From contig NZ_CP155576.1 of the NCBI RefSeq assembly GCF_039693965.1, positions 2,604,001 to 2,668,000 on the forward strand: a stretch of 64,000 bases of DNA, given 5' to 3'. Shown here piece after piece: positions 38,047-47,784 of the stretch. This DNA comes from Moraxella sp. K1664. GTDB lineage: Bacteria; Pseudomonadota; Gammaproteobacteria; Pseudomonadales; Moraxellaceae. The position numbers and the translations under genes were made by a program. Position 1 is the stretch's first letter. Each line of letters opens with the position of its first letter. The notes below the pieces were generated by a model that was given only the letters and a program-made list of their open reading frames with translations, was not told the DNA's origin and did not search any database.

Positions 38047-38066
38047 AATATAATAACCATTATTAT
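38047..38066. promoter_or_regulatory. Fur-box-like site before the haemoglobin-receptor gene
   Basis: ATAATAACCATTATTAT: inverted arms ATAAT / ATTAT around a 4-base centre, close to the AT-rich Fur consensus. It lies about 120-140 bp before the receptor ATG. Iron repression is the expected consequence; it is not demonstrated. Confidence 0.5.
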
Positions 38067-38184
38067 TTACAAATGTAATTTTTTAAGATAAAATGGCTCA
38101 TTTGTTGTCATTTTGTATGTATTCTTACAGTCTGAAACAAATTTGGTAATCACCAAAATCATTCATTTTTATAAGTACCACACC

Positions 38185-40872
38185 ATGTGCCAATACAATT
38201 TTCCCAACAACTTACCCAAAAAATCATTGCTCGCCCTACTCATCCCTGCCATAATGTGCCACGCCATACAGGCACATGCCAATGACAACGAACTCAAAGT
38301 TCATCTTGGTCATGAGACGATTACCATCAGTGGCACGCCCCAAAAAGAGGTTGGTGAACAGACCACAACACGCCGTGAACTTAATGAGCAAATGGTACAA
38401 AATAACCATGATTTGGTGCGTTATAATACCGAGGTGGATGTAGCAGAGGTGGGGCGTTATGGTAATAAAGGCTTTGCCATTCGTGGTGTGGATGGCAACC
38501 GCATCAACATGAACATTGATGGGGTGGCATTGCCTGAGGTGGAAGTCAATGAAATTTTCTCCCCTTATGGCTATCAATACGAAGGACGATTTAATCCCGA
38601 TTTGGAGATGATGGGGCGTGTTCACATCATGGCAGGTTCTGACAGTCTGCTTTTGGGTTCAGGAGCGGTTGGTGGTTCGGTATCTTATCATACCAAAGAG
38701 CCTATCGGTTTGGTCAAAACAGGTAACTTTGGCGGTTATGCCAAAGTAGGTTATGCCAACAAAAACGAAGAATGGCTATCGGCATTTGGTCTGGCGGGGG
38801 TCTATGACAAAACAGAATTTTTGTTAAATTACGCTCATCGCACAGGGCATGAACTAAAAAATCATGACATGAAAGGTCATGACAGCTCACAGCTAGACCC
38901 CATGTATTTATTCCCAAAAGAGTACATGCCTGACAGCTTAAAAGCCTATAAACACAATGGCAGCACATCAAGCTTAATATACCCAGATGCACTTGACTAC
39001 AAAACCAACAGTGTATTGACAAAATTTTATCGCCATCTAAGCGATGAACATCGTGTGGGCATATATGGCATGTTTCAAGAACGCAAAAACCACATGAACA
39101 TTGACAGCAAAAACATCACAAATGGCTCTCGTTTGGGTGGTGGTATTAGACGAGCTCATGATATTGAAAAATTAGAGAGCTATGGCATAAACCATCGCTA
39201 CACACCAAACAACAGTCAGTGGTTGGACAAATTACACCTAAATTATGCTCATAATAAGGCTTTTGGGCTGGCACATACCTGGATATACAACAGAGAAATT
39301 GACAATGAAACCGTATCATCATCAATCCTAAACAATAGAGAATACCGCCCCACAAAAACGATCACAGACCAGCTTGAACTTAGCACAGACTTTTTACCCA
39401 TCTCACTGCATAAGTTTGGAGAGCATCGTTTTACCTTGAATGCAACTTACAAAAAACAAGACTACACCAGCACCGCCGTGGACAAACAAGAAAAACATGG
39501 ACAATATCTAAAATACGCATTCGCTGATGCCAAAAAAGACATTCATAGCATGAGCCTAACAGACAGCATTCATTTTCACGAACGCTTAAAAGCCATGATT
39601 GGCGTGCGTTATGATAATTATAAATATTCACCCTACTTTCAAAATGCCGATGAACACAAATCCAATACCGACTCTTGTACCAATACCTTAGGGCGAGACT
39701 GGCTAAATAACAGCTTATATTGCAACACCTATCGCAAACAGGCAGGGCTAACATCAGACGACTTGTCTGCTTTTGCCCATTGGCGTGACGGTGAGGAGAA
39801 GCTCAAAAAATGGCGAGATGATAATTATGAAAAATACACAGGGCTACAAAAGAGCAAATTTGACCACATCACCTTCGGTGGTGCTATTGATTATCAAGCA
39901 ATCCCTAGCAAACTAACCACTCGCTATAAGATTGGCACAGGTTTTTTGGCACCCACCGTTACTCAAATTTATAGCAATTATTCATTTAATGGGGCAAGTC
40001 AAGTTCCCAACTACAATCTAAAACCTGAAAAATCACTCAATCAAGAATTAGAATTAGATTGGAAAGTAAATGGCGACATCAACTTAACCATGGCCGGTTA
40101 TCTGACCCAATATGATGATTTCATTCATACACGCTATTGGCAAGGAAGTAGAGACAACCCCGATAGCAAAGGCTGTACGGTAGGCACTTGCCTGCAATCT
40201 GTCAACTTAGATCAGGCCCGGGTTTATGGCATCAAGTTTGGGATTAACGCCGATCTGTCTGACAAACTACATACCGATGGTAGGCTTGATGTATTTGCCA
40301 ACTTTCATAGTGCCAAAGACAGTGCAACCATTGACACCGATAAAAATGGCAAAATGAAAATCAACACCCTAGCCGCCGTTCCAACATCCTTACTGCTGGG
40401 TTCAACATATACATCAGCCAATGACAAATGGTCATTAGGCACTCGCATCAACTGGATACAACGCAAAAAACCAAATGCCGTTAAAAATTTAGAGATCGGA
40501 GAAAATGCAACCACAACCCATGGCTGTCCCCAAGACATCATAAATTATTATGGACATTGCCCACCCTATTTTGCCAGCAACGTAACCAAATATGACTATT
40601 ATGAGTATGTGGGAAGTTATGACCAAATCCATCGCAGTAAATCTGTCATCTTATTTGACATGTTCGGCTCTAAAAAATTCGGTAAAAACAATGATTGGAC
40701 TTTAAATGCAGGTATCTATAACATCACCAATGAAAAATACATTCCTTGGCAGACGTTACGCCAATTTGCCACCACCAGTGTCAATAGCATGGTAGACAAA
40801 GAAGGTCATGGCTTTAACCGCTACACTGCCCCAGGTCGTAACTATGCCCTATCGTTGACATATGAATTTTAA
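38185..40872 (+). CDS. TonB-dependent haemoglobin/haem receptor, HmbR/MhuA-like
   Basis: 895 residues from ATG 38185. Signal peptide MCQYNFPNNLPKKSLLALLIPAIMCHAIQAHA, then a TonB-box-like stretch (HETITISGT), a plug domain (NNHDLVRYNTEVDVAEVGRYGNKGFAIRGVDGNRINMNIDGVALPE, GSGAVGGSVSYHTKEP) and a 22-strand barrel ending in YALSLTYEF, with terminal Phe as in outer-membrane proteins. The IRGVDGNRV/I plug motif is typical of haemoglobin and transferrin receptors, and Moraxella haemoglobin receptors belong here. Paired cysteines in extracellular loops are likely. Ligand is inferred. Confidence 0.85.
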   Translation: MCQYNFPNNLPKKSLLALLIPAIMCHAIQAHANDNELKVHLGHETITISGTPQKEVGEQTTTRRELNEQMVQNNHDLVRYNTEVDVAEVGRYGNKGFAIRGVDGNRINMNIDGVALPEVEVNEIFSPYGYQYEGRFNPDLEMMGRVHIMAGSDSLLLGSGAVGGSVSYHTKEPIGLVKTGNFGGYAKVGYANKNEEWLSAFGLAGVYDKTEFLLNYAHRTGHELKNHDMKGHDSSQLDPMYLFPKEYMPDSLKAYKHNGSTSSLIYPDALDYKTNSVLTKFYRHLSDEHRVGIYGMFQERKNHMNIDSKNITNGSRLGGGIRRAHDIEKLESYGINHRYTPNNSQWLDKLHLNYAHNKAFGLAHTWIYNREIDNETVSSSILNNREYRPTKTITDQLELSTDFLPISLHKFGEHRFTLNATYKKQDYTSTAVDKQEKHGQYLKYAFADAKKDIHSMSLTDSIHFHERLKAMIGVRYDNYKYSPYFQNADEHKSNTDSCTNTLGRDWLNNSLYCNTYRKQAGLTSDDLSAFAHWRDGEEKLKKWRDDNYEKYTGLQKSKFDHITFGGAIDYQAIPSKLTTRYKIGTGFLAPTVTQIYSNYSFNGASQVPNYNLKPEKSLNQELELDWKVNGDINLTMAGYLTQYDDFIHTRYWQGSRDNPDSKGCTVGTCLQSVNLDQARVYGIKFGINADLSDKLHTDGRLDVFANFHSAKDSATIDTDKNGKMKINTLAAVPTSLLLGSTYTSANDKWSLGTRINWIQRKKPNAVKNLEIGENATTTHGCPQDIINYYGHCPPYFASNVTKYDYYEYVGSYDQIHRSKSVILFDMFGSKKFGKNNDWTLNAGIYNITNEKYIPWQTLRQFATTSVNSMVDKEGHGFNRYTAPGRNYALSLTYEF

Positions 40873-40890
40873 ACCACCAATACCGAACCA

Positions 40891-40914
40891 GCCCATCTGA
40901 TGATGGGCTTTTTT
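40891..40914 (+). terminator. Terminator after the haemoglobin-receptor gene
   Basis: Stem GCCCATC / GATGGGC, TGAT loop, then TTTTTT. Confidence 0.9.
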
Positions 40915-40962
40915 ATTTGGTCATCAATTGCCAAATAAAATATTATGGCAACTTTAAATTAA

Positions 40963-40980
40963 GATATGTTATAATATATC
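40963..40980. promoter_or_regulatory. Zur-box-like site before znuD
   Basis: GATATGTTATAATATATC, a near-perfect palindrome matching the gammaproteobacterial Zur consensus (GTTATA-TATAAC core with GA/TC ends). It lies about 95 bp before the znuD ATG. Zinc-dependent repression is inferred from motif and gene. Confidence 0.75.
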
Positions 40981-41075
40981 CATAAATCTTTAAACTTGTC
41001 ACAAATCCAGTGAGACATCAATGCAAAACGTAACTGACGCACACATCAGTTACATTTATTTACAAGAGAGTTGTC

Positions 41076-43532
41076 ATGACCACTTATAAACATCTGTCTT
41101 TGACAGTTTTATTACTTTTAAACCATGCAGCCATGGCTGATGAGACCACAGCTAATAAGACCATGGTACAAATACCAAAGACACAAATACCAAACAGCAA
41201 TGCCATGCCAACTGTGCAACTGGCACATGAGACCATTGTTGTTGATGGGGATGATTTTCAAAGTCCACTCTTAAACAACCAAAGCGTTACCAACATATTC
41301 ATCAAACAAGAGGCACTACAACAACGAGCAACCACCCTAGGCGATGCTTTGGCAGGCGAGCTTGGTGTTCATTCTAACCATTTTGGTGGCGGTGCCTCAG
41401 CCCCCATCATTCGTGGGCAGGAGGGTAAACGCCTGAAAATCCTACAAAACGGCTCAGAGGTTGTGGACATGTCTGGGTTATCGCCAGACCATGCCATAGC
41501 GGTGGATACCACACTGGCAAAACAGGTGGAGATTGTGCGAGGCTCTGGTGCATTGTTGTACGCCTCTGGCAACTCAGCAGGCGTGGTCAATGTCGTTGAT
41601 GACAAAATACCCAGCAAATTGCCCAGCAAATTACAAGGTGATTTGGCGGTGCGTCTTAGCAGTGCCAACCGTGAAAAATTAATCACCGCCAGTGCCGAAG
41701 CCCCACTGGGAGAGCATGTGGCGGTGCGTGTTGCAGGGCTGTCCAAACAAGCAGCAGATTATAAAACGCCACGCTTTGACCGCCATGTCTTTAACGAAGA
41801 ATCTGAATACGATGACACTCAGCCAGAATTCATCTATAAAGACACTTTAAAACATCTGCCAGACAGCCATGCCAAATCACAAGCAGGAACGCTTGGCGTG
41901 TCATGGGTTGGCAATCAAGGCTTTTTGGGGGCATCGGTGAGCTTACGCCGAGACAAATATGGCCTGCCCAACCATTCACATGAATATGAAGAATGTAGCG
42001 TACATGGCATTTCTCAGTCCGCCTTACAATACAAGCCATATTTGCGTTTGTATCCTTTTTTGATGGAAAATGATGACTTAGAGTTTGACAATGCAGGGCT
42101 TGAATGCCATACACATGATGACCATGCTCATGACCACGAGCATGGCAAACCGTGGATTGATTTGAAAATGAAGCGTTATGATGTGCAAGGGCAAATCAAT
42201 GCACCGTTTGCTGGCATTGATAAAATCCGAGCCAGCATGGGCAAAGCGGATTATCATCATGATGAGATAGATGGGGGTGAGAAGACCAGCTTTTTTGACA
42301 ATCAAGCCAATGTGTGGCGTCTGGAAGCCTCACATACCCCCATTCATACGCCGATGGGCAAGTTTAGCGGGGTGTTTGGGGTCGGTTATCTCACCTCAAA
42401 AAACAGCGGACTTGTGCCACCTCGCTATGAAGATGGCAATAAACAAGACACCCAAAACATCTTACATAATAATAAAACCAAGACAGGCAGTGTGTTTTGG
42501 TTTGAAGAATACAAGCCCAATGACAAGCTGACAGTTGACGCCGCCGCTCGCATTGAAAAACAAACCATCACCATGGATTATGACAAAAACGCCATTTATC
42601 AGAGCTTAAACTTAGGTTTGGCAACCGCTCATGAACCAGACATACGTTTTAAACGATTGCTTGACAGCGGTACTCTAAACCCCCAAAAACAAACCGCACG
42701 CTCTTATGCTGTTGGGACGCATTTACAATTAACGCCCAAACATAAATTATCGCTGAATCTGTCGCATCAAGAACGCCTGCCAAATGCTCAGGAATTGTAT
42801 GCTCACGGCATGCACCTTGCCACCAACTCTTTTGAAATTGGTAACCGCTTTTTAAACAAAGAAAAATCCAACAACATTGATTTGGGGCTGACATTTCAAG
42901 GTGATAAATGGGATTACCGTCTTGGTGGCTATCATTATGATTTTGATAACTATGTGTTTTTACAAACATTGTCGCAGTATAAGCAAGGTTTGCGTGGCAT
43001 GCGTCATGATAAAGACTTAAAAACCGCACGCTATGAACAAGCAGCGGCGAAATTTTATGGATTTGATGCCAACATCGGTTATCAGATTAATGATGTGTAT
43101 CATGTGGCGTTATTTGGTGATTATATTCGTGGCAAACTCACCAATTTGCCTGACAAACAAGGCAGAACCGATGCGTATGGCAACCGTCCTCTCATCAAAC
43201 AGCCAGACAGTCATACGCCAAGACTGCCACCAAAACGCCTTGGCATGAAATTAACCGCCAATGTTAATGCAAATTGGTCAGGGTCTTTGGAATATCGCCA
43301 TACCTTTAAACAAGATAAATTGGCGAATTTTGAACGCCCAACCCCAGCTCACAACTTGGTGAATTTGGGGCTTAACTATCAGCACAAGCCAAGCCATCAA
43401 GCAGGCTCGGTTCAGGTATTTTTTAATGCCAATAATCTATTAAACGATAAAGTCTTTGCTCACGAGACATTTTTCCCAGACATGCCACAAATGGGGCGAA
43501 ACTTTATGCTCGGGGCAAATTTCAAATTTTGA
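41076..43532 (+). CDS. znuD: TonB-dependent zinc receptor ZnuD
   Basis: 818 residues. Signal peptide (MTTYKHLSLTVLLLLNHAAMA), TonB-box-like HETIVVDG, plug domain (RATTLGDALAGELGVHSNHFGGGASAPIIRGQEGKRLKILQNG, VEIVRGSGALLYASGNSAGVVNVVD) and a barrel ending FKF. A histidine-rich extracellular loop flanked by Cys (CHTHDDHAHDHEHGKPW, around residue 345) is the hallmark of ZnuD. Zinc uptake across the outer membrane; the meningococcal homologue also takes haem. A Zur-like operator upstream supports the zinc role. Confidence 0.93.
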   Translation: MTTYKHLSLTVLLLLNHAAMADETTANKTMVQIPKTQIPNSNAMPTVQLAHETIVVDGDDFQSPLLNNQSVTNIFIKQEALQQRATTLGDALAGELGVHSNHFGGGASAPIIRGQEGKRLKILQNGSEVVDMSGLSPDHAIAVDTTLAKQVEIVRGSGALLYASGNSAGVVNVVDDKIPSKLPSKLQGDLAVRLSSANREKLITASAEAPLGEHVAVRVAGLSKQAADYKTPRFDRHVFNEESEYDDTQPEFIYKDTLKHLPDSHAKSQAGTLGVSWVGNQGFLGASVSLRRDKYGLPNHSHEYEECSVHGISQSALQYKPYLRLYPFLMENDDLEFDNAGLECHTHDDHAHDHEHGKPWIDLKMKRYDVQGQINAPFAGIDKIRASMGKADYHHDEIDGGEKTSFFDNQANVWRLEASHTPIHTPMGKFSGVFGVGYLTSKNSGLVPPRYEDGNKQDTQNILHNNKTKTGSVFWFEEYKPNDKLTVDAAARIEKQTITMDYDKNAIYQSLNLGLATAHEPDIRFKRLLDSGTLNPQKQTARSYAVGTHLQLTPKHKLSLNLSHQERLPNAQELYAHGMHLATNSFEIGNRFLNKEKSNNIDLGLTFQGDKWDYRLGGYHYDFDNYVFLQTLSQYKQGLRGMRHDKDLKTARYEQAAAKFYGFDANIGYQINDVYHVALFGDYIRGKLTNLPDKQGRTDAYGNRPLIKQPDSHTPRLPPKRLGMKLTANVNANWSGSLEYRHTFKQDKLANFERPTPAHNLVNLGLNYQHKPSHQAGSVQVFFNANNLLNDKVFAHETFFPDMPQMGRNFMLGANFKF

Positions 43533-43552
43533 CAAATCATAAAATCCAAATC

Positions 43553-43591
43553 AAAAACCATCGTGGCAAACCATATTCTCGATGGTTTTTT
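43553..43591 (+). terminator. Terminator after znuD
   Basis: Stem AAAAACCATCG / CGATGGTTTTT, 16-base loop, T run. Confidence 0.8.
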
Positions 43592-43683
43592 GATGGCAAA
43601 TCAAAGATGGTCAAAGCCCAATTTGGCATGCTGTTTGCTCGCCATATTTTTAGCCATATTTTTAAAAAACTGCAATAAAAAAC

Positions 43684-43711
43684 TTGACATCTTATCATAC
43701 TGCTGTATAAT
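43684..43711 (+). promoter_or_regulatory. Sigma-70 promoter of tRNA-Leu
   Basis: TTGACA (43684-43689), 16 bp, TATAAT (43706-43711). Both boxes match the consensus exactly; the tRNA starts 12 bp further on. Confidence 0.85.
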
Positions 43712-43723
43712 GAGCGACCAATT

Positions 43724-43808
43724 GGGGACGTGGCGAAATTGGTAGACGCACTGGATTTAGGTTCCAGCGGGGCGACCTGTGAGAGTTCGAGTCTCTCCGT
43801 CCCCACCA
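43724..43808 (+). tRNA. tRNA-Leu (anticodon UAG)
   Basis: 85 bases including encoded CCA. The acceptor stem GGGGACG / CGTCCCC pairs fully, the D-arm reads TGGCGAAATTGGTAGACGCA, the anticodon stem CTGGA/TCCAG carries the TTTAGGT loop with anticodon TAG, then a class II long variable arm and the T-arm GAGTTCGAGTCTC. It reads CUA and related leucine codons. It stands alone between its promoter and terminator. Confidence 0.97.
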
Positions 43809-43814
43809 TGTTTT

Positions 43815-43845
43815 AACTCAATCGTGAATGCGGTTGAGTTTTTTT
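43815..43845 (+). terminator. Terminator after tRNA-Leu
   Basis: Stem AACTCAATCG / CGGTTGAGTT (one wobble), then TTTTTTT. Confidence 0.85.
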
Positions 43846-43921
43846 GTGTGCAAATTTCTTGACATCTGTTCTTATAAACACAATAATAAATGTACTTCAT
43901 CCATCTCTTGTAGGACATGCC

Positions 43922-44809
43922 ATGACAACCACGCCTTTTGACACCCTACCCAAATCTACCTTGACAGGCAAACCTGTTTTGCACTTCGTTCATGCCAATG
44001 GCTTTCCCGCCCAAGTCTACACATCATTGTTTGAGCATTGGGAGAGGGTATTTAGCATTGAGTATATTAAACTCTTTGGCATGCATCCTGATTATCCGCC
44101 AGATAATCACTGGCAAAAACTGACCCATCAGGTACTAGACAACATTCATCAGACCTGCCAAAAACACAGTGTGCCACATGTTGTTGCTGTGGGGCATTCT
44201 GTGGGGGCAGTAACGACCATGCAGGCGTGTGATAAAGATCCAACGCACATCAGTCAGCTCATCGCCCTTGACCCATCCCTACTCATGGGCAAAATGAGCC
44301 TAATTTATCAGCTCTCCAAAATCATGGATGACGCCCTATGTCCCTTGACAGGGTCTCAACATTATTTTGTTGATAAAATCTCGCCTGCCAGTAAATCCAA
44401 ATATCGCAAAGACACCTTTGACAGCAGGCAGACTGCCCATGACAGCCTACGCCAAAAGGGATTATTTAGAGCCTTTGACAGGCGTGCCTTTGATGACTAC
44501 ATCAGACACGGACTGACCGCCAAAGACGACAAATTCACACTCGCCATCAACAAGGGGGTTGAGATTGGCATTTTTCGCACCATACCATCTTTATACTGGG
44601 CTAAATCTCTGACCATCTACCGCCCTACCACGCTCATCGCTGGTAAGGACAGTTATTTTACCCACATAGGTTCATATCAAGCCATTCATGACAATTGGGG
44701 CATCCCCATCATCTATGTGGACGGCTCACACATGTTTCCCTTAGAAAATCCAGACAGCACCGCCCATCTTGTGCTAGACACCATCAACAAACAAATAAAG
44801 ACTTGCTAA
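43922..44809 (+). CDS. Alpha/beta-fold hydrolase
   Basis: 295 residues from ATG 43922 (AGGA 8-10 bases upstream). HFVHANGFPAQVYTSLF is the oxyanion-hole region (HxxGFP-like), VVAVGHSVGAVTTMQ the nucleophile elbow with S93, and DGSHMFPLENPDS near the end holds the catalytic His. Substrate cannot be deduced. It is followed by the CPBP protease gene after 1 bp, so the two are translationally linked. Confidence 0.82.
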   Translation: MTTTPFDTLPKSTLTGKPVLHFVHANGFPAQVYTSLFEHWERVFSIEYIKLFGMHPDYPPDNHWQKLTHQVLDNIHQTCQKHSVPHVVAVGHSVGAVTTMQACDKDPTHISQLIALDPSLLMGKMSLIYQLSKIMDDALCPLTGSQHYFVDKISPASKSKYRKDTFDSRQTAHDSLRQKGLFRAFDRRAFDDYIRHGLTAKDDKFTLAINKGVEIGIFRTIPSLYWAKSLTIYRPTTLIAGKDSYFTHIGSYQAIHDNWGIPIIYVDGSHMFPLENPDSTAHLVLDTINKQIKTC

Positions 44810-44810
44810 A

Positions 44811-45671
44811 ATGCCCCATCTTAACCGAACTCACCCACAGATGACACAGATAACCAAACAATCACATCAATCTGTGATTAAATTTTCGCCACTGGGTCTG
44901 GTAGGACTGTGTTTATTTTGCCTATTTGGCATGTTTGCCCTGCAAATCATTGGCACATACATCGGTTCACTGGCTTATTATGAACAAGCACAAAAACTAG
45001 ATATCGCCACACTCATCACACTCGGTTCAAATAACGGCGTGGTGGTCGCCATTTCGGTGTTTATCACCGCCCTGCTATTTACACTGTTCACCCTAGCTCT
45101 TGTACTGCTTAAAATTAAAACATCACCTAATACCACACCCGGTCGGTCTGCCTTGGCTCATTACTGGCAAAATACTTGGCAATTTTTTGGGATAAAAGCG
45201 ATAAATATCAAGGATTTTATCACAACCTTGGTTGGTATGGGGATATTTATGGCGGTAAGTGAGTTTATTTTGTTTATATCAAACAGCTCACCCATGGATT
45301 TTTTGGATGGACTCATCACCGATGAATCACTACCGCTACTTATGTTTGCCATCGTGGTGGTCGCCCCCATCTACGAAGAGCTGGTGTTTCGGGGGTTGAT
45401 ATTTGGCGGACTGCTTCATCGTCATCGTGCCGAGCAAACCCCCATCCGTCTGGTCGGTTTTACCATCGCTAAGTCCACACTCATGGCAAGTCTCATAAGC
45501 AGTCTGCTCTTTACACTCGTTCATCTACAATACGACCTGCTTGGCATGATGGTCATCTTTGCCATGGCGTTGCTGTTTTGCTATATCCGTGTCAAATACG
45601 GACTCATCATGGCAATACTCATGCACATGGTCAATAATGGCATGGCGATGGCGGTGTATTTGGCAAGCTAA
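44811..45671 (+). CDS. CPBP-family intramembrane glutamic endopeptidase
   Basis: 286 residues with about eight membrane helices. Motif EELVFRG (E189, E190, R194) and later histidines (FTLVHLQY near 232, HMVNNGMA near 275) complete the CAAX-protease/bacteriocin-processing (CPBP) active site. The physiological substrate is unknown. It follows the alpha/beta hydrolase directly. Confidence 0.85.
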   Translation: MPHLNRTHPQMTQITKQSHQSVIKFSPLGLVGLCLFCLFGMFALQIIGTYIGSLAYYEQAQKLDIATLITLGSNNGVVVAISVFITALLFTLFTLALVLLKIKTSPNTTPGRSALAHYWQNTWQFFGIKAINIKDFITTLVGMGIFMAVSEFILFISNSSPMDFLDGLITDESLPLLMFAIVVVAPIYEELVFRGLIFGGLLHRHRAEQTPIRLVGFTIAKSTLMASLISSLLFTLVHLQYDLLGMMVIFAMALLFCYIRVKYGLIMAILMHMVNNGMAMAVYLAS

Positions 45672-45757
45672 CTCAAAAGCCCTTTTCTTTGTCATCAGAG
45701 CTTGTTATACTATTTATAAGCACACCCTAATTACAGGCTTTAACTGGGAAAACATAC

Positions 45758-45979
45758 TAGGGCGTGCCTGCCATTTATAACATTTTTATAAAATAAGATG
45801 AAAATTTGACAATTTTAATCGATTTTTGCATGAAAAATGGCTAAATCTTGTGGCTCGAAGTCAAAAACTTGCTTGATAGAAGACTCACAGCCTACGTTTT
45901 TTCCTTGAAAAACGTGCGATTCCCCTGCTTTTTTAAACAGGCATTTTTCATTGCAAACACCAAAGGCAGGCACACCCTA
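45758..45979 (+). mobile_element. Family A miniature inverted-repeat element, copy 4
   Basis: 222 bp with ends TAGGGCGTGCCTGCC and GGCAGGCACACCCTA. The inner arm here is GCCTGCC on both sides, against GTTGAAC in copies 2 and 3. The interior has an extra CCCCTGCTTTTTTAAACAGG segment near 45923, itself a small hairpin, and a decayed central hairpin. A stray CACACCCTAATT at 45721-45732 repeats its right end. It lies 31 bp before dadA. Confidence 0.8.
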
Positions 45980-46010
45980 ATTTACTTACAAGTCATCATC
46001 AAGGTATTTT

Positions 46011-47264
46011 ATGGACATCATTATCTTGGGTGGGGGCGTGATTGGCACGACCACCGCCTATTATCTTGCCAAAGCAGGGGCAAAAGCTACCGTCATAGAC
46101 CGCCAATCGGATGTGGCGATGGAGACAAGTTTTGCCAATGCCGGACAAATCTCTCCTGGTTACTCAACCCCTTGGGCTGCCCCCAAAATCCCCCAAAAGG
46201 CGGTCAGATGGCTCATGCAAAAGCACGCTCCCCTTGCCATCACCCCTGATGGCACAGGCTTTCAACTGGCATGGATGAAACAAATGCTTGCCAACTGCAA
46301 TGCCGAGCGGTATGAAATCAACAAAGAACGCATGATGCGAGTGTCAGAGTACAGCCGTGATTGCATCCGTGCCTTACGTGATGAGATTGGCATTGGCTAT
46401 GAACATCGTACAGGTGGCACGGTACAGCTGTTTCGTAAACCCGCCCAAATCCAAGCCATGCGCCTTGATACCAAAGTGTTAGAAGAATGTGGTGTGCCTT
46501 ATGAGATACTGGACGCAGATGGACTTATCAAGGCTGAGCCTGCTCTTGCTTATGCTACCGCTCCGCTTTTGGGCGGTCTAAGATTGCCCAATGATGAAAC
46601 GGGCGACTGTAATTTATTTACCAAACGCCTTGCCGAGCATTGTACATCGCTTGGCGTGACGTTCAAATTTGACACAAACATTGACAACATCATCTTTGAA
46701 AATCAAACCATCAAAGGCATTATTACAGGTGGCGAAACGCTGACAGCAGACGGCTATGTGATGGCGATGGGCAGTTATAGCCGTGCCATGCTCTTACCAC
46801 TTGGGCTGAATTTGCCCGTCTATCCTGTCAAGGGTTATTCGCTGACCGCTGACATCATCGATGAGACCAAAGCCCCCATCTCTACCGTGCTTGATGAGAC
46901 CTACAAAATCGCCATCACCCGTTTTGACAATCGCATTCGGGTAGGTGGCATGGCAGATCTGTCGGGCTTTGATTTGTCATTAAACCCTGCCCGCCGCGAG
47001 ACTTTAGAGATGGTTACAAAAAGTCTGTTTGACGGTGGCGACCTGCCAAATGCCAAATTTTGGACAGGGCTACGTCCGATGACCCCAGATGGCACACCCA
47101 TCATTGGGGCGACCAAATTTGACAACCTATTCATCAATACAGGGCATGGCACGCTTGGCTGGACAATGGCATGCGGCTCTGGTAAACTGCTTTCTGATAT
47201 CATCATGGGCAAACAAACCGAGATTTCATTGGAAGGCTTAGATATGAGCCGTTATCAGAAGTAA
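46011..47264 (+). CDS. dadA: D-amino acid dehydrogenase
   Basis: FAD enzyme oxidising D-amino acids, especially D-alanine, to 2-oxo acids with electrons passed to the respiratory chain. 417 residues. ADP-binding motif [20 protein letters not shown], the family [27 protein letters not shown], and the C-terminal [14 protein letters not shown] ... [20 protein letters not shown] RidA gene follows by 172 bp; no alanine racemase (dadX) is nearby. Confidence 0.93.
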   Translation: MDIIILGGGVIGTTTAYYLAKAGAKATVIDRQSDVAMETSFANAGQISPGYSTPWAAPKIPQKAVRWLMQKHAPLAITPDGTGFQLAWMKQMLANCNAERYEINKERMMRVSEYSRDCIRALRDEIGIGYEHRTGGTVQLFRKPAQIQAMRLDTKVLEECGVPYEILDADGLIKAEPALAYATAPLLGGLRLPNDETGDCNLFTKRLAEHCTSLGVTFKFDTNIDNIIFENQTIKGIITGGETLTADGYVMAMGSYSRAMLLPLGLNLPVYPVKGYSLTADIIDETKAPISTVLDETYKIAITRFDNRIRVGGMADLSGFDLSLNPARRETLEMVTKSLFDGGDLPNAKFWTGLRPMTPDGTPIIGATKFDNLFINTGHGTLGWTMACGSGKLLSDIIMGKQTEISLEGLDMSRYQK

Positions 47265-47306
47265 TGTAGTTTTGATACTGTTAATCAACACACCTTTGGG
47301 TGGATT

Positions 47307-47377
47307 TGTAGGGGCAAATCACATTTACTCTTTGATAAAACGTTGATTTTTGGGTAAATTGCAATTTGCTCCTACAC
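47307..47377. repeat. Family C compound repeat between dadA and ridA
   Basis: GTAGGGGCAAATCACATTT ... GGGTAAATTGCAATTTGCTC then CTACACG: same two-part design as 50709-50779. Confidence 0.75.
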
Positions 47378-47436
47378 GTCCAAATTTTAAAATGTTTCTT
47401 TATTGAACAACACCATTTATTTTTAAGGAAAATGTT

Positions 47437-47784
47437 ATGAACATTCAAAAAATTGACAGCAACGACACCATCACCGAAATTGCCATTTATAATGGCGTGG
47501 TCTATTTGGCAGGGCAAGTACCTGATGATGACAGCCTTGATATCGTCGGACAAACTCGTGAAGTCCTAGCCAACATTGACAAAGCCTTAGTCAAGGCAGG
47601 CACGGACAAATCTCGCCTTTTGACCGCACAGGTGTTTATCAAAAATTTAGAAGATTTTGATGAATTTAATGCCGAATACGCCGCTTGGATAGCAGGCAAC
47701 GTTCCGCCCACTCGTGCCACGGTTCAGGCAAATTTGGTAAATCCCAACTGGCTGGTTGAGATTGTGGTAACGGCAGGCATCTAA
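47437..47784 (+). CDS. RidA family protein (imine/enamine deaminase)
   Basis: 115 residues. Hydrolyses reactive 2-aminoacrylate-type enamines and imines released by amino-acid enzymes. YNGVVYLAGQVPDD start and PPTRATVQANLVNPNWLVEIVVTA with the conserved Arg are typical. Position after dadA, an imine-forming enzyme, suits a clean-up role. Its last 4 bp overlap the converging rsmE stop. Belongs to the RidA superfamily rather than surely the archetype. Confidence 0.85.
   Translation: MNIQKIDSNDTITEIAIYNGVVYLAGQVPDDDSLDIVGQTREVLANIDKALVKAGTDKSRLLTAQVFIKNLEDFDEFNAEYAAWIAGNVPPTRATVQANLVNPNWLVEIVVTAGI

Noticed and set aside
45848-46249. 133-codon frame overlapping the miniature element and the start of dadA
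   Set aside because: It begins in the repeat and reads dadA in the wrong frame; dadA itself is unambiguous.
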